Part shown: one piece after another, positions 1-5,074 of the stretch
Numbering within the stretch: position 1 is the first letter of the stretch
Layout of the letters: each line of letters opens with the position of its first letter
Assembly (NCBI GenBank): GCA_947071365.1
Contig: CAMTFT010000178.1
Coordinates: 1-5,074, forward strand
Source: an uncultured bacterium
GTDB taxonomy: Bacteria > Bacillota > Clostridia > Lachnospirales > Lachnospiraceae
Direction: 5' to 3'
DNA: 5,074 nucleotides
Position numbers and translations under genes: made by a program
The notes under the pieces: generated by a model
What the model was told of the DNA's origin: nothing
The model's database searches: none
What the model saw: the letters and a program-made list of their open reading frames with translations, nothing else

Positions 1-45
1 GATGTAGCTCCGTCTCGTGGGCTCGGAGATGTGTATAAGAGACAG
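1..45 (+). other. Untrimmed Nextera i7 adapter (not genomic)
   Basis: This segment is synthetic. Bases 27-45 are the 19-bp Tn5 mosaic end (AGATGTGTATAAGAGACAG). Bases 12-26 are the constant Nextera read-2 segment, 4-11 (GTAGCTCC) fit an i7 index, and 1-3 fit the end of the P7 primer. The same 45 bases recur as a perfect inverted copy at the other end of the window. An in-frame TAA at 36-38, inside the mosaic end, falsely closes the frame of the first gene. Genomic sequence starts at 46. From memory the index matches Nextera N718; that detail is not needed for the call. Confidence 0.98.
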
Positions 46-2993
46 TAGCTATACAGGGCAATTGCGGGGACGGGGTAATATGGACGGCTTATGCCTCTAA
101 GGGAGACAGCATAGTTGATTATCTTGTATTCAGCGGCAGCGGCGCGATGGAGAATTATACAGAGAATGAAAAGACCGGATGGGAAAAGTATGTGTCGAAC
201 AATCAGGTCACGCTCGTTATAGAAGACGGCATAACTGCCATTGGTGATTATGCGTTTAATGGGTGTACCTGGCTGAAGGGTACGCTGACACTCCCGGCGA
301 GTGTGACGAGAATCGGCAAATATGCGTTTGCAGGCTGTACAGGGCTGAGCGGCAGCCTGGCACTGCCAGCAGGTTTGGGCGAAATCGACGAGGGTGCATT
401 TGCAAATTGCACTGGTTTTGCCGATGATCTGGTGCTGCCGGCAGCACTTGGAACGCTCGGAAAATCTGCATTCGCGGGCTGTAGCGGTTTTAAAGGCACT
501 CTGACGATACCGGAAAGCCTGTCCCGGATTTCGCAGAGTGCGTTTGCGGGAGCTGGCTTTACAGGTGATCTCGTCCTGCCGTACAATGTTGGTGAGGTGG
601 AGGCATCGGCGTTTGAAGGCTGCGCATGCAGCAGAGTTATCGTGAAAAATGGTGCATGTGTGATTGCAGACTCCAACACAACACTTCCGCAGGCAGGCAT
701 ATATGGATACAAAGGCTCTACCGCTGCGACGTATGCCGGGAAATACAGCCTCAAATTTACTGAGGATCATTGTTATGAGGAAACAGGCCGGGTAAACAGT
801 ACGTGTGCGCAGAAGGGAACTATATCATATCAGTGTATTATCTGCGACGAGAAATATACGGATGAGATTGCGCTTAAAGACCATGTCTGGAGTGCACCTG
901 TCACGACAAAGGAAGCGACGTGTAAGGAAGACGGTGAGAACACGTATACCTGCAGCGTTTGTAAGAATACAAAAACGGAAGCTATTCCCAGAACAGAGAA
1001 CCATACATGGGGCGAATGGGAACAGACCAAAGCGCCTGAACTGAATACGGACGGAGAGGAACAAAGAACGTGTTCAGTCTGCAGCAAAACAGAAACGCGG
1101 AAGATCAGCAAGATTTCAGAGGATGCGAGGTATCAGGGCTGTACGGAGTTGAAAGCGTTGGCGTCTGCCGGGCTTTCATTTACGATGGATACGGATACAG
1201 AAATTGTATGGCAAGTGTCCGACGAGACGGTTGCCAGATGTGATAACCAGCAGAAGCAGGCGGCATCCGGGAAGAATACGTATTCCTGTACTGTCACCGG
1301 ACTTGCAGGTGGACTTGGCATCATTGAGGCGTGCGACAAGGCTAATAAAACCGTTTATGCAATTTTTGCGGTGAATGTGGACGCATACAGTTATAAGGCA
1401 TGTGTGGGGACGACGCTGGAAGTGACGTTCTCCTCCGCAGTGTCAGAAGATTTCACATTTGAATGTGAAAGCGCACTGATAAACCCTGTACGGAAAGGTT
1501 TTACACAGAATGGGAGTGGTTACAGTTATACGTATTCTCTTACGGCGGCGAAGGCGTATGAAGGGAATTTGACGATTAACGGTAAGATTACCGGCCCGAT
1601 ATGGAGCGGTCCGGTGAGTGTGACGGAGCATCAGTGGAATACAGTGCCGACCGTGGAGAAACAGTCGACCTGTACGACACCGGGAAGCCAGAGTATTCAC
1701 TGCAGCCTGTGTGATGCGGTGAAGGAGGGCAGCGAGACGGAAATTCCGGTTCTTGACCATACGTGGAACACGGAATATACGGTAGATAAGGCGGCGACCT
1801 GTAAGGAGAAGGGAAGTAAGAGTATCCACTGCAGCGTGTGCGGCACGGTAAAAGAAGGCAGCAAAGAGGAAATCCCGGTTACGGCTGCGCACAAATGGGA
1901 TACAAAATATACGGTTGACAAGGCTGCAACCTGCACGGCAAAAGGCAGCCAGAGCATTTACTGTACGGTGTGCGGGGCACGCAAGACAGACAGCCAGATG
2001 GAGATAGCAGTGAAGGCCCATACATGGGGTAACTGGCAGCAGACTGTCGCACCGACTACAAAGACGGAAGGGAAGGAGCAGAGGGCGTGTTCTGTGTGTA
2101 AACAGACGGAGACACGCACCGTTGCCAGACGTGCTCTGAACCTGACAAAAGTGCAGATGAATAAGCCGACTGTGGTATCCGGCGACCATATCCAGCTTAC
2201 ATGGGGGCCTGTTGTTGGTGCGGATGGTTACGTGATTTACCGTAGCACCGGAGGAAGCTGGAAAAGCATTGCAACACTGAAAGGGAATGTTCTCACATAC
2301 ACGGATACCAGCACGAAGATAGGGACTACGTATTCGTATTCTGTCCGTGCTTATGCTGCTACGGATGGTGAGACGAAATACAGCCCGAGCAACAAACCGG
2401 GTGTGTCTGTCAAGCAGACCTTCTATGGCGCGGTATCAATGCGGTCCGCGAAGGCAGCTTCCACAAAGTCGATCAAGATCGGGTGGAACGGCCGCAAAAA
2501 AGCTACGGGGTATGTCATTTACCGCAGGATTCCGGGCAAATCATGGAAGAAGCTGGCGACAGTCGGTAAAGTAACGAAGTATACGGATAAGACATGTAAA
2601 GCAGCAACGACATACCAGTATGCGGTAAAAGCATTTACGAAGGTTGGAAGTAAGTATACCTACAGTAAGCGGGAAACGATAGGCGTTGTTGCTGTAACGA
2701 AGATGGTGAAACCGAACCTTACGGTAAAATCCACGAAAAAGAGGACGGCGACTCTGAAATGGACAAAACAGTCGAACGTCTCCGGTTATGTCATTTACAG
2801 AAAAGAAGCCGGCGGGAGATGGGAGAAGATCAAGCGGGTAAGTGCCAAGACCAGCACGTATACGGATAAAAAGCTTACGAGAAAAAAGACTTATTACTAT
2901 ATCGTAAAGGCGTACAAGAAAGCCATCCCGAGCGTAGGTTTGAATGAACCGGTTTACAGCCCGTACAGCAAGAAGAAGGTGAAGGTAAAGTAA
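46..2993 (+). CDS. Secreted BspA-type LRR / Cys-His repeat / FN3 surface protein, 5' partial
   Basis: This is the 3' part of a large exported surface protein, probably an adhesin or ligand-binding protein; its ligand cannot be read from sequence. The frame is open from the first genomic base (first full codon at 48), so the signal peptide and true start are missing. The 33 codons before the ATG at 147 encode GNCGDGVIWTAY then LVFSGSGAM, which resembles the segment that commonly precedes BspA-type LRRs. With residues counted from that ATG (948 in all): LRR_5 repeats at 21-162 (pattern LPxxLxxIxxxAFxGC); three Cys/His repeats at 208-322; an Ig-like region of unknown family at 325-493; four Cys/His repeats at 495-661; and three FN3 domains at about 663-757, 758-851 and 852-948, each with a GYVIYR strand and a YTD motif. 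There is no LPXTG motif and no C-terminal membrane helix. Residues 853-948 carry 27 Lys/Arg against 4 Asp/Glu. The stop is TAA at 2991-2993. Domain calls are secure; the role is inferred. Confidence 0.93.
207..632 (+). repeat. Six BspA-type (LRR_5) leucine-rich repeats
   Basis: Tandem protein repeats of 22-25 residues lie at residues 21-162, counted from the ATG at 147. Successive units begin VTLVIEDGI, TLTLPASV, SLALPAGL, DLVLPAAL, TLTIPESL and DLVLPYNV, and most contain an AFxGC-type turn. A capping segment with a short IYGYKGSTAATYA stretch follows, as is usual at the end of BspA-type LRR blocks. The units are divergent at DNA level, so this is an old array rather than a recent expansion. 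Confidence 0.9.
768..1106 (+). repeat. Cys/His repeat array 1 (three units)
   Basis: Three units of 38-40 residues lie at residues 208-322. Each starts at an H-x-W-like position (H208 with CY, H246 with VW, H286 with TW). Units 1 and 2 have the spacing C-x9-C-x2-C followed by a His 13-14 residues on: C220, C230, C233, H246 and C259, C269, C272, H286. The third unit keeps only C309 and C312. The four-residue set resembles a small structural zinc site. Similar repeats (…TCTxxGxxxxxCxxCGxxxTExIPxxxH) are common in Clostridia surface proteins; metal binding here is inferred. Confidence 0.8.
1629..2126 (+). repeat. Cys/His repeat array 2 (four units)
   Basis: Four units lie at residues 495-661, starting at H495, H538, H582 and H625. 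The first three are 43-44 residues long with C509/C519/C522/H538, C552/C562/C565/H582 and C596/C606/C609/H625. The fourth keeps only C648 and C651. Units 4 to 6 of the protein are clearly alike at DNA level (shared CACTGCAGC and similar blocks), so they look like a more recent tandem duplication than array 1. The CxxC pairs could instead be disulphides in an exported protein. Confidence 0.8.
2133..2990 (+). repeat. Three tandem fibronectin type III domains
   Basis: Domains of about 95 residues lie at residues 663-757, 758-851 and 852-948. Each has a Trp-containing B strand (LTWGP, IGWNG, LKWTK), a GYVIYR strand at 694, 788 and 880, a YTD turn at 718, 812 and 905, and a final TxYxYxVxA(Y/F) strand. 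These are typical FN3 modules of secreted Clostridia proteins, often acting as spacers or in surface and glycan contacts. Lysine content rises towards the C terminus. Confidence 0.88.
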
Positions 2994-3056
2994 ACAGGAG
3001 TAAGAACTGGTAAAGGGCGCAGAGTAAAGGAATTGAAAAATAATTTAAAATTATAC

Positions 3057-3085
3057 TTGCACACAGTTTTGCAGCGAGTTATAAT
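3057..3085 (+). promoter_or_regulatory. Predicted sigma-A promoter of the ribU transcript
   Basis: A -35-like TTGCAC at 3057-3062 lies 17 bases from a perfect -10 TATAAT at 3080-3085. A second TATAAT at 3089-3094 has no good -35 at proper spacing. Transcription would start around 3092, shortly before the riboswitch P1 stem at 3106. Directly upstream is an A/T-only perfect palindrome (ATAATTT, A, AAATTAT; 3040-3054), where an UP element or an operator could sit. The -10 and spacing are strong; the -35 is weak. Confidence 0.7.
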
Positions 3086-3105
3086 TGCTATAATTTAAGA
3101 ATTGG

Positions 3106-3230
3106 TTCTTCGGGGCGGGGTGCAATTCCCCACCGGCGGTATAGTCCGCGACCCGCTTAGGCGGCTGAATCGGTGACGTCTGTTTCAGACGAATTCCGAT
3201 ACCGACAGTATAGTCTGGATGAGAGAAGAG
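3106..3230 (+). promoter_or_regulatory. FMN riboswitch (RFN element) upstream of ribU
   Basis: This RNA senses flavin mononucleotide. Conserved RFN blocks are present in order: the CGGGGCGGGGTGCAATTCCC region, ACCGGCGGTATAGTCCGCG, and CCGACAGTATAGTCTGGATG then AGAGAAGA. Helices I can pair are P1 3106-3111/3225-3230, P2 3117-3120/3128-3131, P3 3136-3139/3146-3149, P4 3153-3156/3161-3164, P5 3169-3173/3196-3200 and P6 3204-3206/3213-3215. L5 contains a 15-nt extra hairpin at 3177-3191. A terminator follows 22 bases later, so FMN binding should switch transcription off. Confidence 0.97.
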
Positions 3231-3252
3231 AGTAGTGTATTTGTGATGGTAC

Positions 3253-3305
3253 AAAACCGCCGCGGAGCTTGTCAGTTGAGACGTCCGGGGCGGTTTTCTA
3301 TTTTT
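3253..3305 (+). terminator. Riboswitch-controlled intrinsic terminator
   Basis: AAAACCGCC (3253-3261) pairs with GGCGGTTTT (3289-3297). After one G/G mismatch the stem continues as CGGA (3263-3266) with TCCG (3284-3287), and GTC/GAC (3271-3273/3280-3282) can close the apical loop. The 3' arm runs into CTATTTTTT, a U-rich tract. The position just after the FMN aptamer fits transcription attenuation of ribU. The terminator's 3' arm block CGGGGCGG (3286-3293) is repeated exactly at 3111-3118 in the aptamer, giving an alternative antiterminator pairing for the 5' arm. Confidence 0.93.
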
Positions 3306-3424
3306 TCTGCGGGGCTGTTGGGTGCTGGTGACACCCGGTCAACATGAACCGAAGCAGAACAAAGATGCACTGCAACCAGAGGGAACTTTTCTTAAATATC
3401 ACGGGAATCATCCCGATTATTTAG

Positions 3425-3433
3425 AAAAGGAGA
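3425..3433 (+). promoter_or_regulatory. ribU: Ribosome binding site that fixes the ribU start
   Basis: AAAAGGAGA lies 8 bases before the ATG at 3442. No comparable site precedes the in-frame GTG at 3322, which also falls inside a small hairpin (GGGTG 3320-3324 with CACCC 3332-3336). ATG 3442 is therefore taken as the start. Confidence 0.85.
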
Positions 3434-3441
3434 ATGAATTT

Positions 3442-4209
3442 ATGGGAACAGGATTTTTACAGGCGGTTGCAGAGAATTTGCAGTTTCTTCTGATTTGCGT
3501 TGTTGTTATTCTGGCAATCGTGGGAGTTGCAGAGCTGGTGGAAGTGAAAGTACTGAGGGATAATCTGGCGCAGGTAAAGAAGACGCGCTATATCACGATT
3601 TGCGGAATGCTGGGAGCGATTGCCATGGTGCTGCATATTTTTGATTTTCCAGTACCGTTTTTGGCGCCGGGTTTTTACAAACTGGACTTTAGCGAGATAC
3701 CGGTCATGATTGGGGCATTCTACCTTGGGCCGGTGGGCGGCGTGGTCATTGAGCTGGTCAAGATTCTTTTAAAGCTTGTTATCAAAGGTACCAGCACAGC
3801 TTTTGTGGGAGACCTTGCAAATTTCGTTGTTGGATGTTCCTTCGTGGTTCCGGCGGCTATTGTCTATCACTTAAAGAAGACGAGAAGGATGGCAGTTGCG
3901 GGCCTGGTCACAGGAACAGTGATCATCACAGTTTTTGCCAGCATATTCAACGCGCTCTATCTGATCCCGGCATTTTCGAGACTTTACGGAATGCCGCTGG
4001 ACGCGATCGTGGGTATGGGTGCTGCGATCAATCCGGCAATCAACAGTGTTACCATGCTGGCTTTGGTGGCGGTTGCACCGCTGAATCTGTTAAAAGGTGT
4101 ATTGATTTCTGTGCCGACTATGGTATTATATAAACGAATCAGTAGAGTTTTACATAATGCCGCACAGGAACATCCGGTAACGAAGAGGGGCAGTCAGACG
4201 CAGAACTGA
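3442..4209 (+). CDS. ribU: Riboflavin ECF transporter S component RibU
   Basis: This is the substrate-binding membrane subunit of an energy-coupling factor transporter, which takes up riboflavin together with the shared EcfA/EcfA'/EcfT module. That module is not in this window. The 255-residue product has the RibU family signature FYKLDFSEIP at residues 78-87, followed by GAFYLGPVGGVVIE and a TSTAFVGDLANF segment. A later NPAINSVTMLAL and PLNLLKG region, then a basic YKRIS end, are also typical. The RibU core starts near residue 48. Before it are about 45 extra residues with one hydrophobic helix (about 14-32), so the protein probably has one more membrane span than the usual six. The gene sits directly behind an FMN riboswitch with its terminator, which independently supports riboflavin as substrate. 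A separate terminator follows at 4256, so it is probably monocistronic. Confidence 0.95.
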   Translation: MGTGFLQAVAENLQFLLICVVVILAIVGVAELVEVKVLRDNLAQVKKTRYITICGMLGAIAMVLHIFDFPVPFLAPGFYKLDFSEIPVMIGAFYLGPVGGVVIELVKILLKLVIKGTSTAFVGDLANFVVGCSFVVPAAIVYHLKKTRRMAVAGLVTGTVIITVFASIFNALYLIPAFSRLYGMPLDAIVGMGAAINPAINSVTMLALVAVAPLNLLKGVLISVPTMVLYKRISRVLHNAAQEHPVTKRGSQTQN

Positions 4210-4255
4210 TGCAGGATCTGTCTGTTACAGTGTTCCTTACATATTGACGTTATTG

Positions 4256-4289
4256 ATACTGCAGGATACTGATATTCTGCAGTATTTTT
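4256..4289 (+). terminator. Intrinsic terminator after ribU
   Basis: A 13-bp hairpin pairs 4256-4268 with 4273-4285 around the tetraloop CTGA, with a single G/U pair. Its core is ATACTGCAG/CTGCAGTAT. It is followed by TTTT then A. It lies 47 bases after the ribU stop and 41 bases before the Nudix start. The stem is fairly A/T-rich and the U tract short, so partial read-through into the Nudix gene is possible. Confidence 0.82.
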
Positions 4290-4329
4290 ATGATATCAGG
4301 AAACAAAATATAAAAGAGGTAAATTCGTC

Positions 4330-4944
4330 ATGGGAAAGATAAAAAGAGTTGAACAGGCCACACAAAATCCGTTTGTGAACCTGTATGATCTGGAAGTGGA
4401 AAACCGGGTCGGAAATCCCGGAAAGTATTATGTGGCTTCCAGAGCTAAGACGCTGGAAGAGCTGGAGCTGTCCACGAAGCAGCAAAAGCCGGACGGTGTG
4501 ATTATTTACAGCCTGTATGGGGAAAAAAGAGACCGTGTCGTGCTGATAAGGCAGTATCGGTATGCAATCGACAATTACATATACGAGTTCCCGGCCGGGC
4601 TGGTGGAGCCGGGAGAGGATTACCACGCATCCGCGGTGCGGGAGATGAAGGAGGAGACTGGACTTACCCTGCATCCGCTTAAGGTTGACACGATCTTCGA
4701 AAAACCTTATTATACTACGATAGGAATGACGGATGAGTGTTGCGGCACCGTATACGGCTATGCGGACGGAAAAATCAGCGCCGAAGCGTTGGAGGACAGT
4801 GAGGAAATAGAAGTCATACTTGCTGACAGGGATGAAGTAAGACGTATCCTGAGAGAAGAGCGCGTGGCCATCGTCTGTTCTTACATGCTGATGCATTTTC
4901 TGAATGATAAAGAACCCTTTGCGTTTTTAAAGACGGATTGCTGA
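4330..4944 (+). CDS. Nudix hydrolase, ADP-ribose pyrophosphatase type
   Basis: This is probably a cytosolic hydrolase of ADP-ribose or a related nucleoside diphosphate sugar, releasing AMP and a phosphorylated sugar. The 204-residue protein has a complete Nudix box (Gx5Ex7REUxEExGU) at residues 90-112: G90, E96, R104, E105, M106, E108, E109, G111 and L112, which would bind the divalent metal. The EFPAG motif at 86-90 just before it and the IGMTDE segment at 131-136 resemble the ADP-ribose pyrophosphatase subgroup (NudF-like); length also fits. The start ATG at 4330 has AAGAGGT at 4314-4320, 9 bases upstream. I found no convincing promoter between the ribU terminator and this gene: TTGACG at 4244-4249 has no matching -10 at normal spacing. 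The next gene begins 25 bases after the stop, so the two may share a transcript. Substrate is inferred from family resemblance; GDP-mannose or other sugars remain possible. Confidence 0.93.
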   Translation: MGKIKRVEQATQNPFVNLYDLEVENRVGNPGKYYVASRAKTLEELELSTKQQKPDGVIIYSLYGEKRDRVVLIRQYRYAIDNYIYEFPAGLVEPGEDYHASAVREMKEETGLTLHPLKVDTIFEKPYYTTIGMTDECCGTVYGYADGKISAEALEDSEEIEVILADRDEVRRILREERVAIVCSYMLMHFLNDKEPFAFLKTDC

Positions 4945-4969
4945 AATCGAAACAGGCGGGAGGTAAAGC

Positions 4970-5029
4970 ATGAAAGCGGAATTTGATATCAAAATGACAA
5001 CAGGCACAATGTATCGTTTCCTGATGTAC
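4970..5029 (+). CDS. N-terminal fragment of unknown protein, possibly YcxB-like, 3' partial
   Basis: The first 20 codons of a gene follow the Nudix gene at 25 bases. They have a strong ribosome binding site GGGAGGT at 4958-4964 and an ATG at 4970. The visible peptide starts MKAEFDIKMTTGTMYRFLMY. This resembles, from memory, the start of YcxB-like small membrane proteins of Clostridia, which open with a short strand and then a (M/L)Y-containing segment leading into a membrane helix. Twenty residues are too few for a firm family call. Genuine sequence stops at 5029. The frame continues without a stop through the adapter (15 codons, beginning LSLIHISEP), so a naive annotation would give a chimeric 35-residue product. 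Confidence 0.75.
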
Positions 5030-5074
5030 CTGTCTCTTATACACATCTCCGAGCCCACGAGACGGAGCTACATC
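5030..5074 (-). other. Untrimmed Nextera i7 adapter (not genomic)
   Basis: This is the exact reverse complement of bases 1-45: mosaic end CTGTCTCTTATACACATCT at 5030-5048, the constant segment at 5049-5063, index GGAGCTAC at 5064-5071 and the first bases of P7. It is adapter read-through that was assembled onto the contig end. It should be trimmed before any gene call or repeat analysis. Confidence 0.98.

Noticed and set aside
29..118. Short plus-strand ORF beginning MCIRDS
   Set aside because: Its start codon is in the Tn5 mosaic end, and it overlaps the LRR protein gene in another frame.
1443..2189. Minus-strand 248-residue ORF inside the surface protein gene
   Set aside because: It is an antisense shadow of the Cys/His repeat region, rich in Arg, Leu and His with no recognisable domain and no ribosome binding site that I could see. 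The plus frame has clear domains.
3051..3254. Minus-strand 67-residue ORF across the riboswitch
   Set aside because: It is antisense to a structured, conserved RNA element, and its codons follow the riboswitch rather than any protein family.
3322..3441. GTG at 3322 as the start of ribU, adding 40 residues
   Set aside because: The extra stretch is hydrophilic and unlike RibU, has no good ribosome binding site, and contains two hairpins. ATG 3442 has AAAAGGAGA at good spacing.
4244..4272. Promoter for the Nudix gene with -35 TTGACG at 4244-4249
   Set aside because: At 16-18 base spacing there is no acceptable -10, and the region folds into the ribU terminator. TATAAA at 4309-4314 is too close to the start codon to leave room for the ribosome binding site.
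4288..4896. Minus-strand 202-residue ORF opposite the Nudix gene
   Set aside because: The plus strand encodes a complete Nudix box. The antisense frame has no motif and begins without a clear ribosome binding site.
4814..5044. Minus-strand 76-residue ORF beginning MYKRQ
   Set aside because: Its start lies in adapter sequence, and the rest is antisense to the well-supported Nudix gene and the start of the next gene.
1..5074. Perfect 45-bp terminal inverted repeats as evidence of a transposon, linear plasmid or phage
   Set aside because: The repeats are Nextera adapter sequence including an index and P7 bases. There is no transposase, terminal protein or target duplication (46-54 and 5021-5029 differ).

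Overview
The window looks like a complete short contig from a Gram-positive gut-type Clostridia genome, most likely Lachnospiraceae. Four things suggest this: the secreted protein built from BspA-type leucine-rich repeats, Cys/His repeats and fibronectin type III domains; strong AGGAGG-like ribosome binding sites; an FMN riboswitch with an intrinsic terminator ahead of a riboflavin ECF S component; and moderate GC content. No 16S or other marker gene is present, so the family assignment is an inference. Positions 1-45 and 5030-5074 are not genomic. They are perfect inverted copies of an untrimmed Illumina Nextera adapter (19-bp mosaic end, constant segment, i7 index and the first bases of P7). 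Genuine sequence runs from 46 to 5029, and both terminal genes are cut by the contig ends.

Layout, all genes on the + strand. (1) 46-2993 is the 3' part of a large surface or secreted protein gene. It reads BspA-like LRRs, three Cys/His repeats, an unassigned Ig-like middle region, four more Cys/His repeats and three FN3 domains with a very basic C terminus. The reading frame stays open to the first genomic base, so the ATG at 147 is internal. (2) 3057-3305 holds a sigma-A-type promoter, a full FMN riboswitch and its intrinsic terminator. They control (3) ribU, 3442-4209, which encodes the membrane S component for riboflavin uptake. An intrinsic terminator at 4256-4289 follows ribU. (4) 4330-4944 is a Nudix hydrolase of the ADP-ribose pyrophosphatase type. 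(5) 4970-5029 gives the first 20 codons of a further gene, possibly YcxB-like, cut by the contig end.

The best understood unit is the ribU operon. FMN made from imported riboflavin would bind the leader RNA and favour the terminator, so uptake falls when flavin is plentiful. The leader contains an exact 8-base copy of the terminator's 3' arm inside the riboswitch 5' strand, which gives a simple candidate antiterminator. Loop L5 of the aptamer carries an unusual 15-nt self-complementary insert. The surface protein gene appears to be an unrelated upstream transcription unit. I saw no defence system, mobile element, CRISPR array, tRNA or rRNA. The most unusual biology is in the riboswitch architecture and in the Cys/His repeat arrays of the surface protein.
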